Positions 43,405-51,835 of a stretch of 64,000 bases of DNA are shown here, one piece after another. Every line of letters starts with the position of its first letter. Within the stretch, counting starts at the first letter, position 1. The notes under the pieces are model-generated. The model was not told the origin of the DNA. It did no database searches and saw only the letters and a program-made list of their open reading frames with translations. The stretch is from Nocardia sputorum (GTDB lineage: Bacteria > Actinomycetota > Actinomycetes > Mycobacteriales > Mycobacteriaceae), in NCBI RefSeq assembly GCF_027924405.1, contig NZ_AP026978.1:5084001-5148000 (forward strand), given 5' to 3'. The position numbers and the translations under genes are program-made.

Positions 43405-46400
43405 GTGCAGATCGGGATGCTTGGACCGCTCGAGATCCGGCTAGATGACGGCGGATCGATCGAGGTGCCAGGCGCTCGGTTGCGGGCGCTGTTGATCGCC
43501 CTCGCGCTCGAGCCCGGTCGCGCGGTCCCGAAAACGACGCTGGTCGATTGGATTTGGGGCGAGCAGCCACCCTCCGACACGGCGAACGCCCTGCAGGCAC
43601 TGGTCTCCCGCCTGCGCAGGGTGCTGCCGGAGGGGTCGCTCGACGGACAGGCGGGCGGATACCGGCTGGCGGTGCAACCCCGCGCCGTCGACGCCGTGCG
43701 CTTCCAGCAGCTTCTCGACCAGGCCCGCGGCGGCGGCGACGCGCATCGCGCCCAGCTGCTGCGCGAAGCGCTCGACCTGTGGCGCGGTGCGCCGATGCAG
43801 GACGTCGGTATGTCCGACAGCGCAGCGTTCGACGCGGTGGTCACCCGGCTCGACGGGCTGCGCCTGGCCGCCATGGAAGATCTGTACGAGGCGGAGATCC
43901 GCCTCGGCCGGGGCACGGAGCTGGTCGCCGAGCTGACCGAACTGGTGGCCCGGCATCCGCTGCGGGAACGGCTCGTCGCCGCGCTGATGCGTGCGCTCGC
44001 CGCCGCAGGTCGTGGCGCCGAAGCGCTGGTCGCGTACCAGCGCGCGCGGGAGGCACTCGCCGACACGCTGGGCGTGGATCCCTCCCCGGAACTCTCCGCT
44101 CTGCACGTCGCGCTGCTGCGCGGCGAAGTGCGAGCGGAGAACACCGACCCGAAGACGAACCTGCGGGCCGAGTTGACCAGATACGTCGGCAAATACGCCG
44201 ACATCGCCGCCGTGCGCGAACTCATCGCGAACCATCGGCTCACCACGCTGACCGGGCCCGGTGGCTCGGGGAAGACCAGGCTGGCCCTGGAAACTGCGCG
44301 CACCATGCTCGACGACCTCCCGGACGGGGCCTGGCTGGTGGAACTGGCGTCGGTCGGCGCGAGTGGCGACGTGGCGCAATCGGCGCTCGCCGCGCTCGGC
44401 CTCCGCGACGCGCTGCTCGGCGGCGCGCCGAACGCCGAACCGATGGACCGGCTCGTCGCGGCGATCCGCGAGCGCGAAACCCTGCTGGTCCTGGACAACT
44501 GCGAGCACGTGATCGAGTCCGCCGCGGCGTTCGCCCACCGGGTGCTCGGGGAATGTCGGCGGCTGCGGATCCTCGCGACGAGCAGGGAACCGCTCGGCAT
44601 CACTGGTGAGGCGTTATGGCAGGTCGAGCCACTGGCGTTGCCCGCCGAGGACGCGGACCCCGGTGCCATCGAGTCCTCTCCGGCGGTGCAGCTGTTGCGG
44701 GACCGGGCCGGCGCGGTGCGCAAGGATCTCGCGGCCGATGCCCGCACGCTGTCGACCATGGCGCGCGTCTGCCGGGCGCTCGACGGGATCCCGCTGGCGA
44801 TCGAGCTGGCCGCGGCCAGGCTGCGCACCATGTCCCTCGATCAGCTCGCCAACCGCCTCGACGATCGATTCCGCTTGCTGACCGGCGGCAGCCGTACCGC
44901 GATCCCGCAGCACCGGACGTTGCGGGCGGTCGTCGACTGGAGCTGGGAGCTGCTCACCGATGCCGAACGGATGGTCCTGCGCAGGCTCGCGGTGTTCTCC
45001 GGCGGCGCGAGCCTGGACGCGGCCGAGCGGGTCTGCGCGGGGAGCGGACCCGAAGGGGACGGAAAGAACGCGGCGGTAGAGCAGTGGGAGGTGCTCGAGC
45101 TGCTGACCGCGCTGACCGAGAAATCGCTGCTGCTCACCGCAGGGGACAGCGGGCCGCGCTTCCGGATGCTCGACACGATCAAGCAGTACGCCCTGGACCG
45201 GCTCGTGGAAGCGGGGGAATCCGAGCACGCGCGCCGCGCGCATCTCGCGTACTTCACCGAACTCGCCGACGCCGCGGAACCGCGCCTGCGCCGCGCCGAC
45301 CAGCTGGAGTGGCTCGCCACGCTCGAGGCCGAGCACGACAACATCGCTGTCGCGATGCGTGGCGCCCTCGCGGCCGGCGACGCGACCGGGGCGACGCGGC
45401 TGGCGGCGGCCGCGGGCTGGTACTGGTGGCTCAGCGGGCACAAGGCCGAGGGCATGGAACTGATCACCGCGGCCGCCGACCTGCCCGGCGAGGTGGACGA
45501 CGAGATCCGGGCCAGGGTGTATGGGCTGGTCGTGCATTTCCTGGTCTCAGGGCCGAACGACGAACAGCAAGTAGCGGAATGGATCCACAAGGCGTACCGC
45601 GTGAGCCGGCGCAGTGAAAGCCGGTACCCCCTGCTGGGCTTCGTAGTCGCGATGGAACGCATGCTGGAGGGTCCCGAGGCGTTGCTGCCCGCCTTCGAGC
45701 CGCTACTCGGCGACGACGACCCTTGGGTGCGGGCGCTGGCCCGGCTCCAACTGGGCAAGGCGCGGATCGCGCTCGGCCAAGAGGGACGGGAGGCGGACGA
45801 GTATCTCGAGACGGCGCTCGCCGAGTTCCGGGCGATCGGCGAGCGCTGGGGGATTTCGTTCGCGCTCACCGAAGTGGCGAATCGAATCGCCATGCGCGGT
45901 GCGTTCGCCGGCGCGTGCGAGCATCTCGACCAGGCGATCGGGGTGGTCACGGAGGTCGGCGCGATCGAGGACGTCTTCCTGATCCGGGCGCGGCAGGCCC
46001 AGCTGTACTGGCTGCTCGGTGATGCCGAAGCGAGCGCGGCCGCCATGGCCGAGGCGCAGCGGTACGCGGATCGGTCCGCCTGGCCGAACGCACTGGCCAC
46101 CCTCGCCCTGACCAAAGCGGAGCTGGCCCGGTGGAGCGGCGACACCGAGCAGGCGTACCGGCAGATCGACCTCGCGACAACCCTGCTCGGCGGTGATGCG
46201 GAGCAAAGTTACATTCAGGCGGTAACCCACGACCTGCTCGGCTACCTCGCGGACGATCTCGATGATGCCCGCGAACAACGGGCCGCGGCCTTCCGGGCGG
46301 CATCCGCCACGGGGTACTCGCCCCTGGTCGCCCAGGTGCTCATCGGGGTCGCGGACCTGGCGCTGCGCGACGACCAGGACGAGCAGGCCGCGCGCCTGCT

Positions 46401-46569
46401 CGCGGCGAGTGCCCGAGTGCGCGGACTGCCCGATCGATCCCAGCCGGATGTGGGCCGGATCGAGCAGACAGCACGACGTCGCCTCGGTGAAGCGAGATTC
46501 ACCGAGGCGACGAGGGAAGGTGCGCAGGCGAGCTGGCGTGAACTGGTCGAGACCACACTCCGTTCTTGA
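43405..46569 (+). CDS. AfsR/SARP-family transcriptional activator with ATPase and TPR-like regions
   Basis: A 1054-residue regulator. Residues 1-90 are an OmpR-type DNA-binding domain (VQIGMLGPLEIRL, ... ANALQALVSRLRRVLPEG), 95-245 the bacterial transcriptional activator domain (FQQLLDQARGGGD ... ALVAYQRAREALADTLGVDPSPEL), then an NTPase with Walker A GPGGSGKT (284-291) and TLLVLDNCEHVIE as Walker B, and a long helical repeat C-terminus (about 600-1050). GTG 43405 begins the conserved domain; ATG 43396 or GTG 43384 are possible. SARP-type 11-bp repeats lie before it and before the drrA operon. Likely pathway-specific activator of both flanking operons. Confidence 0.92.
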   Translation: MQIGMLGPLEIRLDDGGSIEVPGARLRALLIALALEPGRAVPKTTLVDWIWGEQPPSDTANALQALVSRLRRVLPEGSLDGQAGGYRLAVQPRAVDAVRFQQLLDQARGGGDAHRAQLLREALDLWRGAPMQDVGMSDSAAFDAVVTRLDGLRLAAMEDLYEAEIRLGRGTELVAELTELVARHPLRERLVAALMRALAAAGRGAEALVAYQRAREALADTLGVDPSPELSALHVALLRGEVRAENTDPKTNLRAELTRYVGKYADIAAVRELIANHRLTTLTGPGGSGKTRLALETARTMLDDLPDGAWLVELASVGASGDVAQSALAALGLRDALLGGAPNAEPMDRLVAAIRERETLLVLDNCEHVIESAAAFAHRVLGECRRLRILATSREPLGITGEALWQVEPLALPAEDADPGAIESSPAVQLLRDRAGAVRKDLAADARTLSTMARVCRALDGIPLAIELAAARLRTMSLDQLANRLDDRFRLLTGGSRTAIPQHRTLRAVVDWSWELLTDAERMVLRRLAVFSGGASLDAAERVCAGSGPEGDGKNAAVEQWEVLELLTALTEKSLLLTAGDSGPRFRMLDTIKQYALDRLVEAGESEHARRAHLAYFTELADAAEPRLRRADQLEWLATLEAEHDNIAVAMRGALAAGDATGATRLAAAAGWYWWLSGHKAEGMELITAAADLPGEVDDEIRARVYGLVVHFLVSGPNDEQQVAEWIHKAYRVSRRSESRYPLLGFVVAMERMLEGPEALLPAFEPLLGDDDPWVRALARLQLGKARIALGQEGREADEYLETALAEFRAIGERWGISFALTEVANRIAMRGAFAGACEHLDQAIGVVTEVGAIEDVFLIRARQAQLYWLLGDAEASAAAMAEAQRYADRSAWPNALATLALTKAELARWSGDTEQAYRQIDLATTLLGGDAEQSYIQAVTHDLLGYLADDLDDAREQRAAAFRAASATGYSPLVAQVLIGVADLALRDDQDEQAARLLAASARVRGLPDRSQPDVGRIEQTARRRLGEARFTEATREGAQASWRELVETTLRS

Positions 46570-46653
46570 TCGTGGCGGAAACCGGCCACACTCTGGTATA
46601 GGGCGCCGACCTGGTGTCGCGCCGCCGTAGGGCGTGTGGAGCGGCTGGGTGGG

Positions 46654-47298
46654 CTAGGCGGCGGTGGCGTGCCGAATGATGATGTTGCCGTAGGAGTTTC
46701 GCGCGTAGACCCGCACGACGTCCTCGGTGTCCGCCGATCGTCCGACCGGTTGCATCTCGTTCTGCACGGTGCCGTGCTGGGCGTTGGTCTCCAGCCATGC
46801 CGCGCTGCCCTGGCTGATTCCGACCCGCAGTTCGCCCATGGATGTCTCCAGCCGGAGCACGCCGCGTGACGCTTCGCCGATGTGGATGTCGCCTTTGGCG
46901 GTTTTCGCGGTCACCGAGCCGCGCGGGCGCTCCACGGCGATGTCCCCGGCGGACATCTGCAGATCGCACTCGCCGAGTTCGCCCGCGCCCAGCAACCGGC
47001 CCACGGCGGCGGTGCCCTTCAGCCGCGAGCCGGTGGGCACCTCGATGGTCACCTCGATCGACGGGTTGCCGCCGAACGGGGTGTAGGTGCGCCAGTCCTT
47101 CGGCGTTTTCACGGTCAGCGCGCCCGCGCCGAAATCGACCTGGGTTTGCTCGGCGGCGCGCACGTCGCCCTTCTTGGACGCATCGGCCGGCCGGACCTCG
47201 ACGACGGTGTCGCTACGGTCCGAGGCGATCACGGTGACGCTGCCGGAGAGCACGTCGACGGTGACGGCGATCGGGTCCGGTGTCTCGAACGTGGGCAT
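46654..47298 (-). CDS. DUF4097 beta-helix-like protein
   Basis: A 214-residue protein built of short repeated strands (GSVTVIASDRSDTVVEVRPA, GDIAVERPRGSVTAKTAKGDIHIGEASRGVLRLETSMGELRVGI), the DUF4097 pattern. No signal peptide. GAAGGAG precedes the ATG. It is the third gene after drrA and drrB (45 bp behind drrB), a frequent arrangement in actinobacteria beside DrrAB-type transporters; its function is unknown. It converges with the SARP gene. Confidence 0.88.
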   Translation of the reverse strand: MPTFETPDPIAVTVDVLSGSVTVIASDRSDTVVEVRPADASKKGDVRAAEQTQVDFGAGALTVKTPKDWRTYTPFGGNPSIEVTIEVPTGSRLKGTAAVGRLLGAGELGECDLQMSAGDIAVERPRGSVTAKTAKGDIHIGEASRGVLRLETSMGELRVGISQGSAAWLETNAQHGTVQNEMQPVGRSADTEDVVRVYARNSYGNIIIRHATAA

Positions 47299-47343
47299 GG
47301 CTGTCTCCTTCGGAAATGGTTTCGATACGGGGTGATCGCGTAA

Positions 47344-48105
47344 CTACACGCGCTTGTCGAAGGTGGCTCTCGACCACAGGTATCCGACCAGGGCGAATCC
47401 GGCGCACCAGGCGAGCGCGGCGGCCGTGTAGCCGCCGGACGGGTGGCCACCGAGAAACCCACGCAAGGCTTCGATGATCGGCGTGAAGGGCTGATACTGC
47501 GCGAATTGCCGGATGCCCGGACCCATCTGGTCGGCGGGCACGATCGCACTGCTCACGAACGGCAGCATGATCAGCGGCACCACGGTCATACCCGCGGATT
47601 CCGGGGTCTTCGCGGCCATGCCCAGCGCGACCGTGAGCCAGGCGGCCGCGAACGAGGTCGCCGCTATGACGCCGATCGCGCCGAGCCAGTCGAGCGCGGT
47701 CGCGGGCGACCGGAACCCCAGCGCGAAGGCCACACCGAGCACGGCCGCGACGGCCACCACGTTGGTCAGTACGGTGGCCGCGACGTGGCCGGTCAGTACC
47801 GCGCCCCGGGAGACGCTCATGACCTTGAACCGGTTGATGACGCCCTTCGCCATGTCGGAGCTCACCGATACCGCGGTGCCCGACAACCCGTAGCTGATGG
47901 CCAGCAGGATCATGCCCGGCGTGGCGTAATCGATGTACCGCTCGCCCACATCGAACGCGTTGCCGAAGACGTACACGAAGATCAGCATCATCACGACCGG
48001 CATCAGCGCCGCGTTGAAGATCGTGACCGGCGTCCGGGCGATGTGCTTGAAGTTGCGCCGCAGCATGATCGACGAATCGGCCAGCGGTGCGGAAATGGTG
48101 CTCAT
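47344..48105 (-). CDS. ABC-2 type permease, DrrB-like
   Basis: A 253-residue membrane protein with six helices. The family block GVINRFKVMSVSRGAVLTGHVAATVLTNVVAVAAVLGVAFALGF and the following IVPADQMGPGIRQFAQYQPFTPIIEALRGF are typical of DrrB-type exporters for drugs and amphiphiles. ATG 48105 overlaps the ATPase stop (ATGA), so pump subunits are made in a fixed ratio. Confidence 0.92.
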   Translation of the reverse strand: MSTISAPLADSSIMLRRNFKHIARTPVTIFNAALMPVVMMLIFVYVFGNAFDVGERYIDYATPGMILLAISYGLSGTAVSVSSDMAKGVINRFKVMSVSRGAVLTGHVAATVLTNVVAVAAVLGVAFALGFRSPATALDWLGAIGVIAATSFAAAWLTVALGMAAKTPESAGMTVVPLIMLPFVSSAIVPADQMGPGIRQFAQYQPFTPIIEALRGFLGGHPSGGYTAAALAWCAGFALVGYLWSRATFDKRV

Positions 48106-49046
48106 GATGCGACAGCCTCCGTGGTGGCGTGACCGGTCAGGGCGAAGAAGACATCGTCGAGGTCAGGTGTGTGGACGGACACCTCGTCGGCGTCCACCGA
48201 GTGCTCGGCGAGCCGATTCAGCAGGTCCCGCAGCGATTTCGTCCCGCCGTCGCCCGGGACCCGCAAGGTCAGGGCCTCGTCGTCGCGGGTGGCGGCGGGC
48301 AGAATGCGCGCCGCCGCGTCCAGTTCCGTGACGGTGACGAACCGGAGCCGGATGTGGCTGCCGGGCACTCGGCGCTTGAGGTCGTCGGGAGCGCCTTCGC
48401 CCACGATGCGGCCCTGGTCGAGCACCGCGATCCGGTCGGCCAGCTGGTCGGCTTCCTCGAGGTACTGGGTGGTGAGGAAGATCGTCACCCCGCCGGCCGT
48501 CAGTTCCCGGACGATTTCCCACATGGTGCGGCGGCTGCGCGGATCCAGTCCGGTGGTCGGCTCGTCCAGGAAAACGATCTCCGGTTTGGTGACCAGTGTC
48601 ATCGCCAGGTCCAATTTCCGGCGCATGCCCCCGGAATAGGACGACGCCTGCTTCCGCGCCGAGTCGACCAGATCGAACCGTTCCAGCAATTCGGCGATCA
48701 CCCGCTTGCTCTCGTCGGCCCGCAGATGATGCAGATCCGCCATCAGCCTCAGGTTCTCTTCCCCCGTCAGCAGGTCGTCCACCGCCGCGAACTGACCGGT
48801 GACCCCGATCGCCGCGCGTACCGCGTCGGCTTCGGTCGCGATATCGTGCCCCGCGACACGTGCCGTGCCGCCATCCACCTTCAGCAGCGTGGTCAGCACG
48901 TTCACCGTCGTCGTCTTACCCGCCCCATTCGGACCGAGCAAAGCGAAAATCGTCCCGGCACCGATATTCAAATCAATGCCATCGAGGATCGTCTTGTCCC
49001 CGTATGCCTTCCGCAGCCCGGAAGCTGCAATTGCTGTGTTGTTCAC
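48102..49046 (-). CDS. ABC transporter ATPase, DrrA-like
   Basis: A 314-residue ATPase. Walker A is FALLGPNGAGKTTTVNVL, the signature YSGGMRRKLDLAM, Walker B IVFLDEPTTGLDPRSRRTMW, followed by the H-loop in IFLTTQYLEEADQL; the C-terminal extension matches DrrA-type daunorubicin resistance ATPases. The start is taken at GTG 49046 (VNNTAIAASGLRKAYG); the open frame extends 21 codons upstream through the regulatory repeats. Forms an exporter with the permease downstream. Its 5' end is duplicated 5.8 kb away. Confidence 0.93.
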   Translation of the reverse strand: MNNTAIAASGLRKAYGDKTILDGIDLNIGAGTIFALLGPNGAGKTTTVNVLTTLLKVDGGTARVAGHDIATEADAVRAAIGVTGQFAAVDDLLTGEENLRLMADLHHLRADESKRVIAELLERFDLVDSARKQASSYSGGMRRKLDLAMTLVTKPEIVFLDEPTTGLDPRSRRTMWEIVRELTAGGVTIFLTTQYLEEADQLADRIAVLDQGRIVGEGAPDDLKRRVPGSHIRLRFVTVTELDAAARILPAATRDDEALTLRVPGDGGTKSLRDLLNRLAEHSVDADEVSVHTPDLDDVFFALTGHATTEAVAS

Positions 49047-49099
49047 ACGAGCACTGTCGCCAACCCGGCTGATACCGGCCTGACACCGGCCTGACACGT
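48976..49099. repeat. Duplicated promoter segment, copy B (native)
   Basis: The 124-bp segment covering the first codons and upstream region of the DrrA-like gene; its counterpart is at 43209-43329. Matches continue from inside the coding region through the 11-bp repeats and end at TGACACGT in both copies. Confidence 0.85.
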
Positions 49100-49113
49100 C
49101 CACTGACACGGTG
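49069..49113. promoter_or_regulatory. SARP-type direct repeats, set B
   Basis: CTGATACCGGC (49069), CTGACACCGGC (49080), CTGACACGTCC (49091) at exact 11-bp period and a fourth, CTGACACGGTG, at 49103 (12-bp step). On the minus strand, the sense of the drrA operon, they read as GTGTCAG units just upstream of the GTG at 49046. Candidate activator sites of the SARP regulator. Confidence 0.65.
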
Positions 49114-49254
49114 TCCGCCCGACGAACCGGCTGTCCCGAGTCAGGATCTCGGCAGAATCCGGCTTGGTCACATGGTTGATGCCACGCCTGGCGAGATCAC
49201 CTGAGAGCGCCCGCATGCCGATCACGTGGCGTTGGGGCAGGTGCGATTGGTCTG

Positions 49255-49893
49255 CTACGCGTTGCCACCGAAGGCTCGGAGGAATGTCGCGACCGCGTTC
49301 CGGGTGACTTCGCGCAGCTCGGATTCGGATATTCTTCGTGTCCCCATGCGTGTGCGGGCTTCGAGCGGCGCGGCGAGCAGAGCGGCGAGGTGTTCGGCAG
49401 CGATGGCAGGGTCTCCGACGATGTTCAGCTTGCCGGCGAGGGCGAGTTTGGCCAGTCGCGCGGACAATGCGTCGTCGACTCGATCGGAGGCTGTGTCTTT
49501 GACGATATCGAGCAGGTCCGGCATGTTCGGCATGTTCGCGTGCAGCAGTCGTCGCAGCGCCACGGAGCGTTCGTCGCAGTAGCACTCGGCGAGCCTGAGC
49601 CCGCTCTCGGTCAGCAGCGTGGCGAGATCGCCGCTTCGGTCCAAGATTTCGACCGCGGCGAGGTTGCGGGTCAGTGCTTGCTCGGACAGGTCGGCGATCA
49701 CTGCGCGGAACAGGGTCTCCTTGTCTCCGAAGTGGTTGTAGATCGTGTGCTTGGCGACCCGGGCCTGCACGGCGATGGTATCGACGCCTGCCTGGTGGTA
49801 GCCGTCTCTGGAGAAGAGGGTGAATGCGGCGTCCAGGATCGCCTGCCGCTTGTCGATCCGCCCGGTCGGGCGCTCCGGCTTCGGTGGGGGCAC
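49255..49893 (-). CDS. TetR-family regulator
   Basis: A 212-residue repressor. The helix-turn-helix is in RQAILDAAFTLFSRDGYHQAGVDTIAVQARVAKHTIYNHFGDKETLFRAVI (about 14-65). The C-terminal part resembles AefR-type ligand domains. Starts with GTG at 49893 and is divergent from a Dabb-domain gene; two tandem palindromes fill the 68-bp gap between them, so it very probably represses both genes. Confidence 0.9.
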   Translation of the reverse strand: MPPPKPERPTGRIDKRQAILDAAFTLFSRDGYHQAGVDTIAVQARVAKHTIYNHFGDKETLFRAVIADLSEQALTRNLAAVEILDRSGDLATLLTESGLRLAECYCDERSVALRRLLHANMPNMPDLLDIVKDTASDRVDDALSARLAKLALAGKLNIVGDPAIAAEHLAALLAAPLEARTRMGTRRISESELREVTRNAVATFLRAFGGNA

Positions 49894-49910
49894 GAGACAA
49901 CCCTAGCGAT

Positions 49911-49924
49911 GCACTCATCAGTGC
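49911..49924. promoter_or_regulatory. TetR operator 1
   Basis: GCACT-CATC-AGTGC, a perfect 5-bp inverted repeat; centre 22 bp (two helical turns) from operator 2. Confidence 0.7.
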
Positions 49925-49931
49925 TTTAATA

Positions 49932-49947
49932 TGCACTCACTAGTGCA
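49932..49947. promoter_or_regulatory. TetR operator 2
   Basis: TGCACT-CACT-AGTGCA, a perfect 6-bp inverted repeat ending just before the ribosome site (GGAGG, 49952-49956) of the Dabb-domain gene. Repression by occlusion is likely. Confidence 0.7.
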
Positions 49948-49961
49948 ATATGGAGGGTGCG

Positions 49962-50399
49962 ATGATTATCAATCTGCTGCGGTTCAGCTTCAAGCCCGGC
50001 GTCACAGAGCAGGAGCAGGAACAGGTGCTCGCCGCCATGCGACGCACCGCGTCGGTCGAGTCGGCGGTGTTCTCGACCGTCGGGCCGGACCTCGGAGATC
50101 GGGCGGAGGGATTCACCCATGCGTATCTGACGGCGATTCCCGATCTGGACGCGCTGGAACGTTATATGCACGATCCGGTGCATATCGGGGGTGACGAGTA
50201 CATCCTGCCGCGTTTGGCCAAGCAGTACGCGGTGCGATTCTCCGACGACCCGAATCCCGAACTGGCCCAGAAGATCTACGCGATCTACAAGCGCAAGGTC
50301 GAGATGTACCCGGAGTGGGGCAGCGAGGTGGAGGCATTGTTCGCCGCCGCGGGGACCACGCCTGCTCCGTCGAGCACGCCTCCAGGCGAGGACGCCTGA
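49962..50399 (+). CDS. Dabb (stress-responsive alpha/beta barrel) domain protein
   Basis: A 145-residue small protein. MIINLLRFSFKPGVTEQEQEQVLAAMRR starts the ferredoxin-like Dabb fold, and FTHAYLTAIPDLDALERYMHDPVH is the typical second strand-helix with conserved histidines. The C-terminal 45 residues are an extension ending in proline-rich sequence. Dabb proteins dimerise and include polyketide-type aldol cyclases and stress proteins. ATG 49962 is chosen because GGAGG lies 5 nt upstream; an ATG at 49950 would be inside the ribosome site. Probably induced through the adjacent TetR. Confidence 0.88.
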   Translation: MIINLLRFSFKPGVTEQEQEQVLAAMRRTASVESAVFSTVGPDLGDRAEGFTHAYLTAIPDLDALERYMHDPVHIGGDEYILPRLAKQYAVRFSDDPNPELAQKIYAIYKRKVEMYPEWGSEVEALFAAAGTTPAPSSTPPGEDA

Positions 50400-50593
50400 C
50401 AGGGTCCCACGGGCCACGGTCCGCAGGGGTCGCCCCCACGGAGCCGGGCCAGCCATCGCCGGTATAGGTGCGTTCTGGGATGCCGTGGCTCGATGCGCCC
50501 GGAGCATAAACCGAGCAACCCTGCCGAGAAGTTCGACTCGCCAGACGACGCCTGCATCGAAAATATGTTCGACTCGAGGTAGGGTGCCGGAGC

Positions 50594-50818
50594 ATGCCGG
50601 AACTCGAGCCCACCCAGTTCGCTCAGCTGCAGATCAACGCCGTTCGCAGGCAGCTGCTCGACGCCGCCGCCTTCGGAAAGCACCTGCGCCCCGAGCAACT
50701 GGAGAGCATGGCCGGCAGACTGGCCGAAGGGTTGCGTGCCTACACGGAAGCCATCCCACCCACCACCCCACCCACCGACGGCCGCGCCTGCCTCGACTAC
50801 CGACGCCGCCACCCCTGA
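50594..50818 (+). CDS. Small hypothetical protein
   Basis: A 74-residue frame starting with ATG. The first 50 residues are helical (PTQFAQLQINAVRRQLLDAAAF, PEQLESMAGRLAEGLRAYTEA), the tail is proline-rich. Biased amino-acid use and helix pattern look protein-like, but the ribosome site is weak and no family is recognised, so it may be spurious. Confidence 0.5.
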   Translation: MPELEPTQFAQLQINAVRRQLLDAAAFGKHLRPEQLESMAGRLAEGLRAYTEAIPPTTPPTDGRACLDYRRRHP

Positions 50819-51019
50819 CCGCCGATCCGGCATCGTGGGCGAGGTGTCATCGCGGCGAGCGGCGCAACGAACGCGACGCCAGCCGATCAGCCCGGCGGAG
50901 CCCGAGAGCGTCCGCCAGGCGGAACCGGCCCGATCACTCCGACGTGCCGGGCAGGCACAGCCATCCGGCACGATCGAGATCTCGCCCCGAGCACCGCGCC
51001 AGAGTGCGCGTTCCCGGGG

Positions 51020-51340
51020 TCAGGCGCAGACGCGATTGAGCTCGTCGGTGTAGGGGTTGAGGTCGGCAACGTTGTCATCCACCAGCGCGGCGGCGTAAGC
51101 GGTGATGGCATCCCGCTCCGCGCCCTGGGCCAGATCGGCCAGGCCGCTCAGCCTGTCGGACAGCGCTGTCGCCGTCGCCTCGTCCAGGGTGCCGCCGCTC
51201 GTGTCGATCGCGACGTTGATCAGCTCGATGGCCCTGGCGCATTGGAGGGACTGGGCGTGCGCGGGCGCGGCCGGCAGGAAGAGCAGAGCGGCAGCGGCCG
51301 CGGACAGCACAGCGGCGAAGGACGTCGACTTGATCATCAT
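51020..51340 (-). CDS. Small secreted protein
   Basis: A 106-residue protein with a clear signal peptide (KSTSFAAVLSAAAAALLFLPAAPAHA, cleavage after AHA). The mature part is about 77 residues, helical, with two cysteines (near the start, SLQCARAIELI, and at the end, NRVCA) that could form a disulfide joining both ends. GAGAGG precedes two possible ATGs. Function unknown; such small exported two-cysteine proteins are common in Nocardia and Mycobacterium. Confidence 0.8.
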   Translation of the reverse strand: MMIKSTSFAAVLSAAAAALLFLPAAPAHAQSLQCARAIELINVAIDTSGGTLDEATATALSDRLSGLADLAQGAERDAITAYAAALVDDNVADLNPYTDELNRVCA

Positions 51341-51401
51341 TTCCTCTCAGAGCGTCGGTGTGATCGTAGCGCCGCGGGTGGGCGAACCCGAAACCCCGAA
51401 C

Positions 51402-51685
51402 CCCCGTGGAACGCCAGAAACCCCGTTCAGCGTCGAATCTGAGGGGGTTCCCGGTGTCCGATCCATTCACATGCCCATGCGTTCCAACGCCCAGTCTATT
51501 GCGGCGTCCTCATGGTCAGCGGGATGGACCGCGTGAAGCGCGGCGGCGGAGTTACCCACCTGTATCGGCGCCCGCCACGCGAAGGCCGGACAGTCCAGCC
51601 GCCATGCTCCCGCCGCACTGGGTAGCCGACCCCGATGTCCCCACGCGGACGAGGAGGCGGCAGCAACCTGAGCAGCAGGCGCCGG
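51402..51685. repeat. 284-bp direct repeat, copy 1
   Basis: Matches 58706-58987 in the same orientation, interrupted by point changes and a 2-nt insertion. It carries the 3' part and trailing region of a small minus-strand reading frame. On the minus strand AACCCC ... GGGGTT around a TCAG/CTGA inner stem (51413-51470 area) may be that gene's terminator. The adjoining 51686-51835 holds nothing I can support. Confidence 0.85.
51467..51685 (-). pseudogene. Truncated, frameshifted copy of the 95-aa repeat protein
   Basis: The C-terminal part (VGNSAAALHAVHPADHEDAAIDW...) is intact to its stop at 51467, but a 2-nt insertion near 51570-51585 breaks the frame relative to the copy at 58771, and the first ~25 codons are absent. 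A relic of gene duplication. Confidence 0.7.
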
Positions 51686-51835
51686 CAGCTGGCTGCCAGA
51701 CAGCTGACACGGCACGCTGGGCGTGGTCAAAGAGCATCGGCAAGTCAGGAGGTGTCCGCAGGACGACACTGGCGGAATCGGTTCTCGCCCTGAACCTCCC
51801 GTTCTGCGCGGCCGCCGGAGTCGGAAGCGTCGCGT

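Noticed and set aside
50400..50593. GC-rich inverted sequences (GGGTCCCACGGGCC and similar) as terminator or ncRNA
   Set aside because: No clean stem followed by a T-run; such matches are expected at this GC content.
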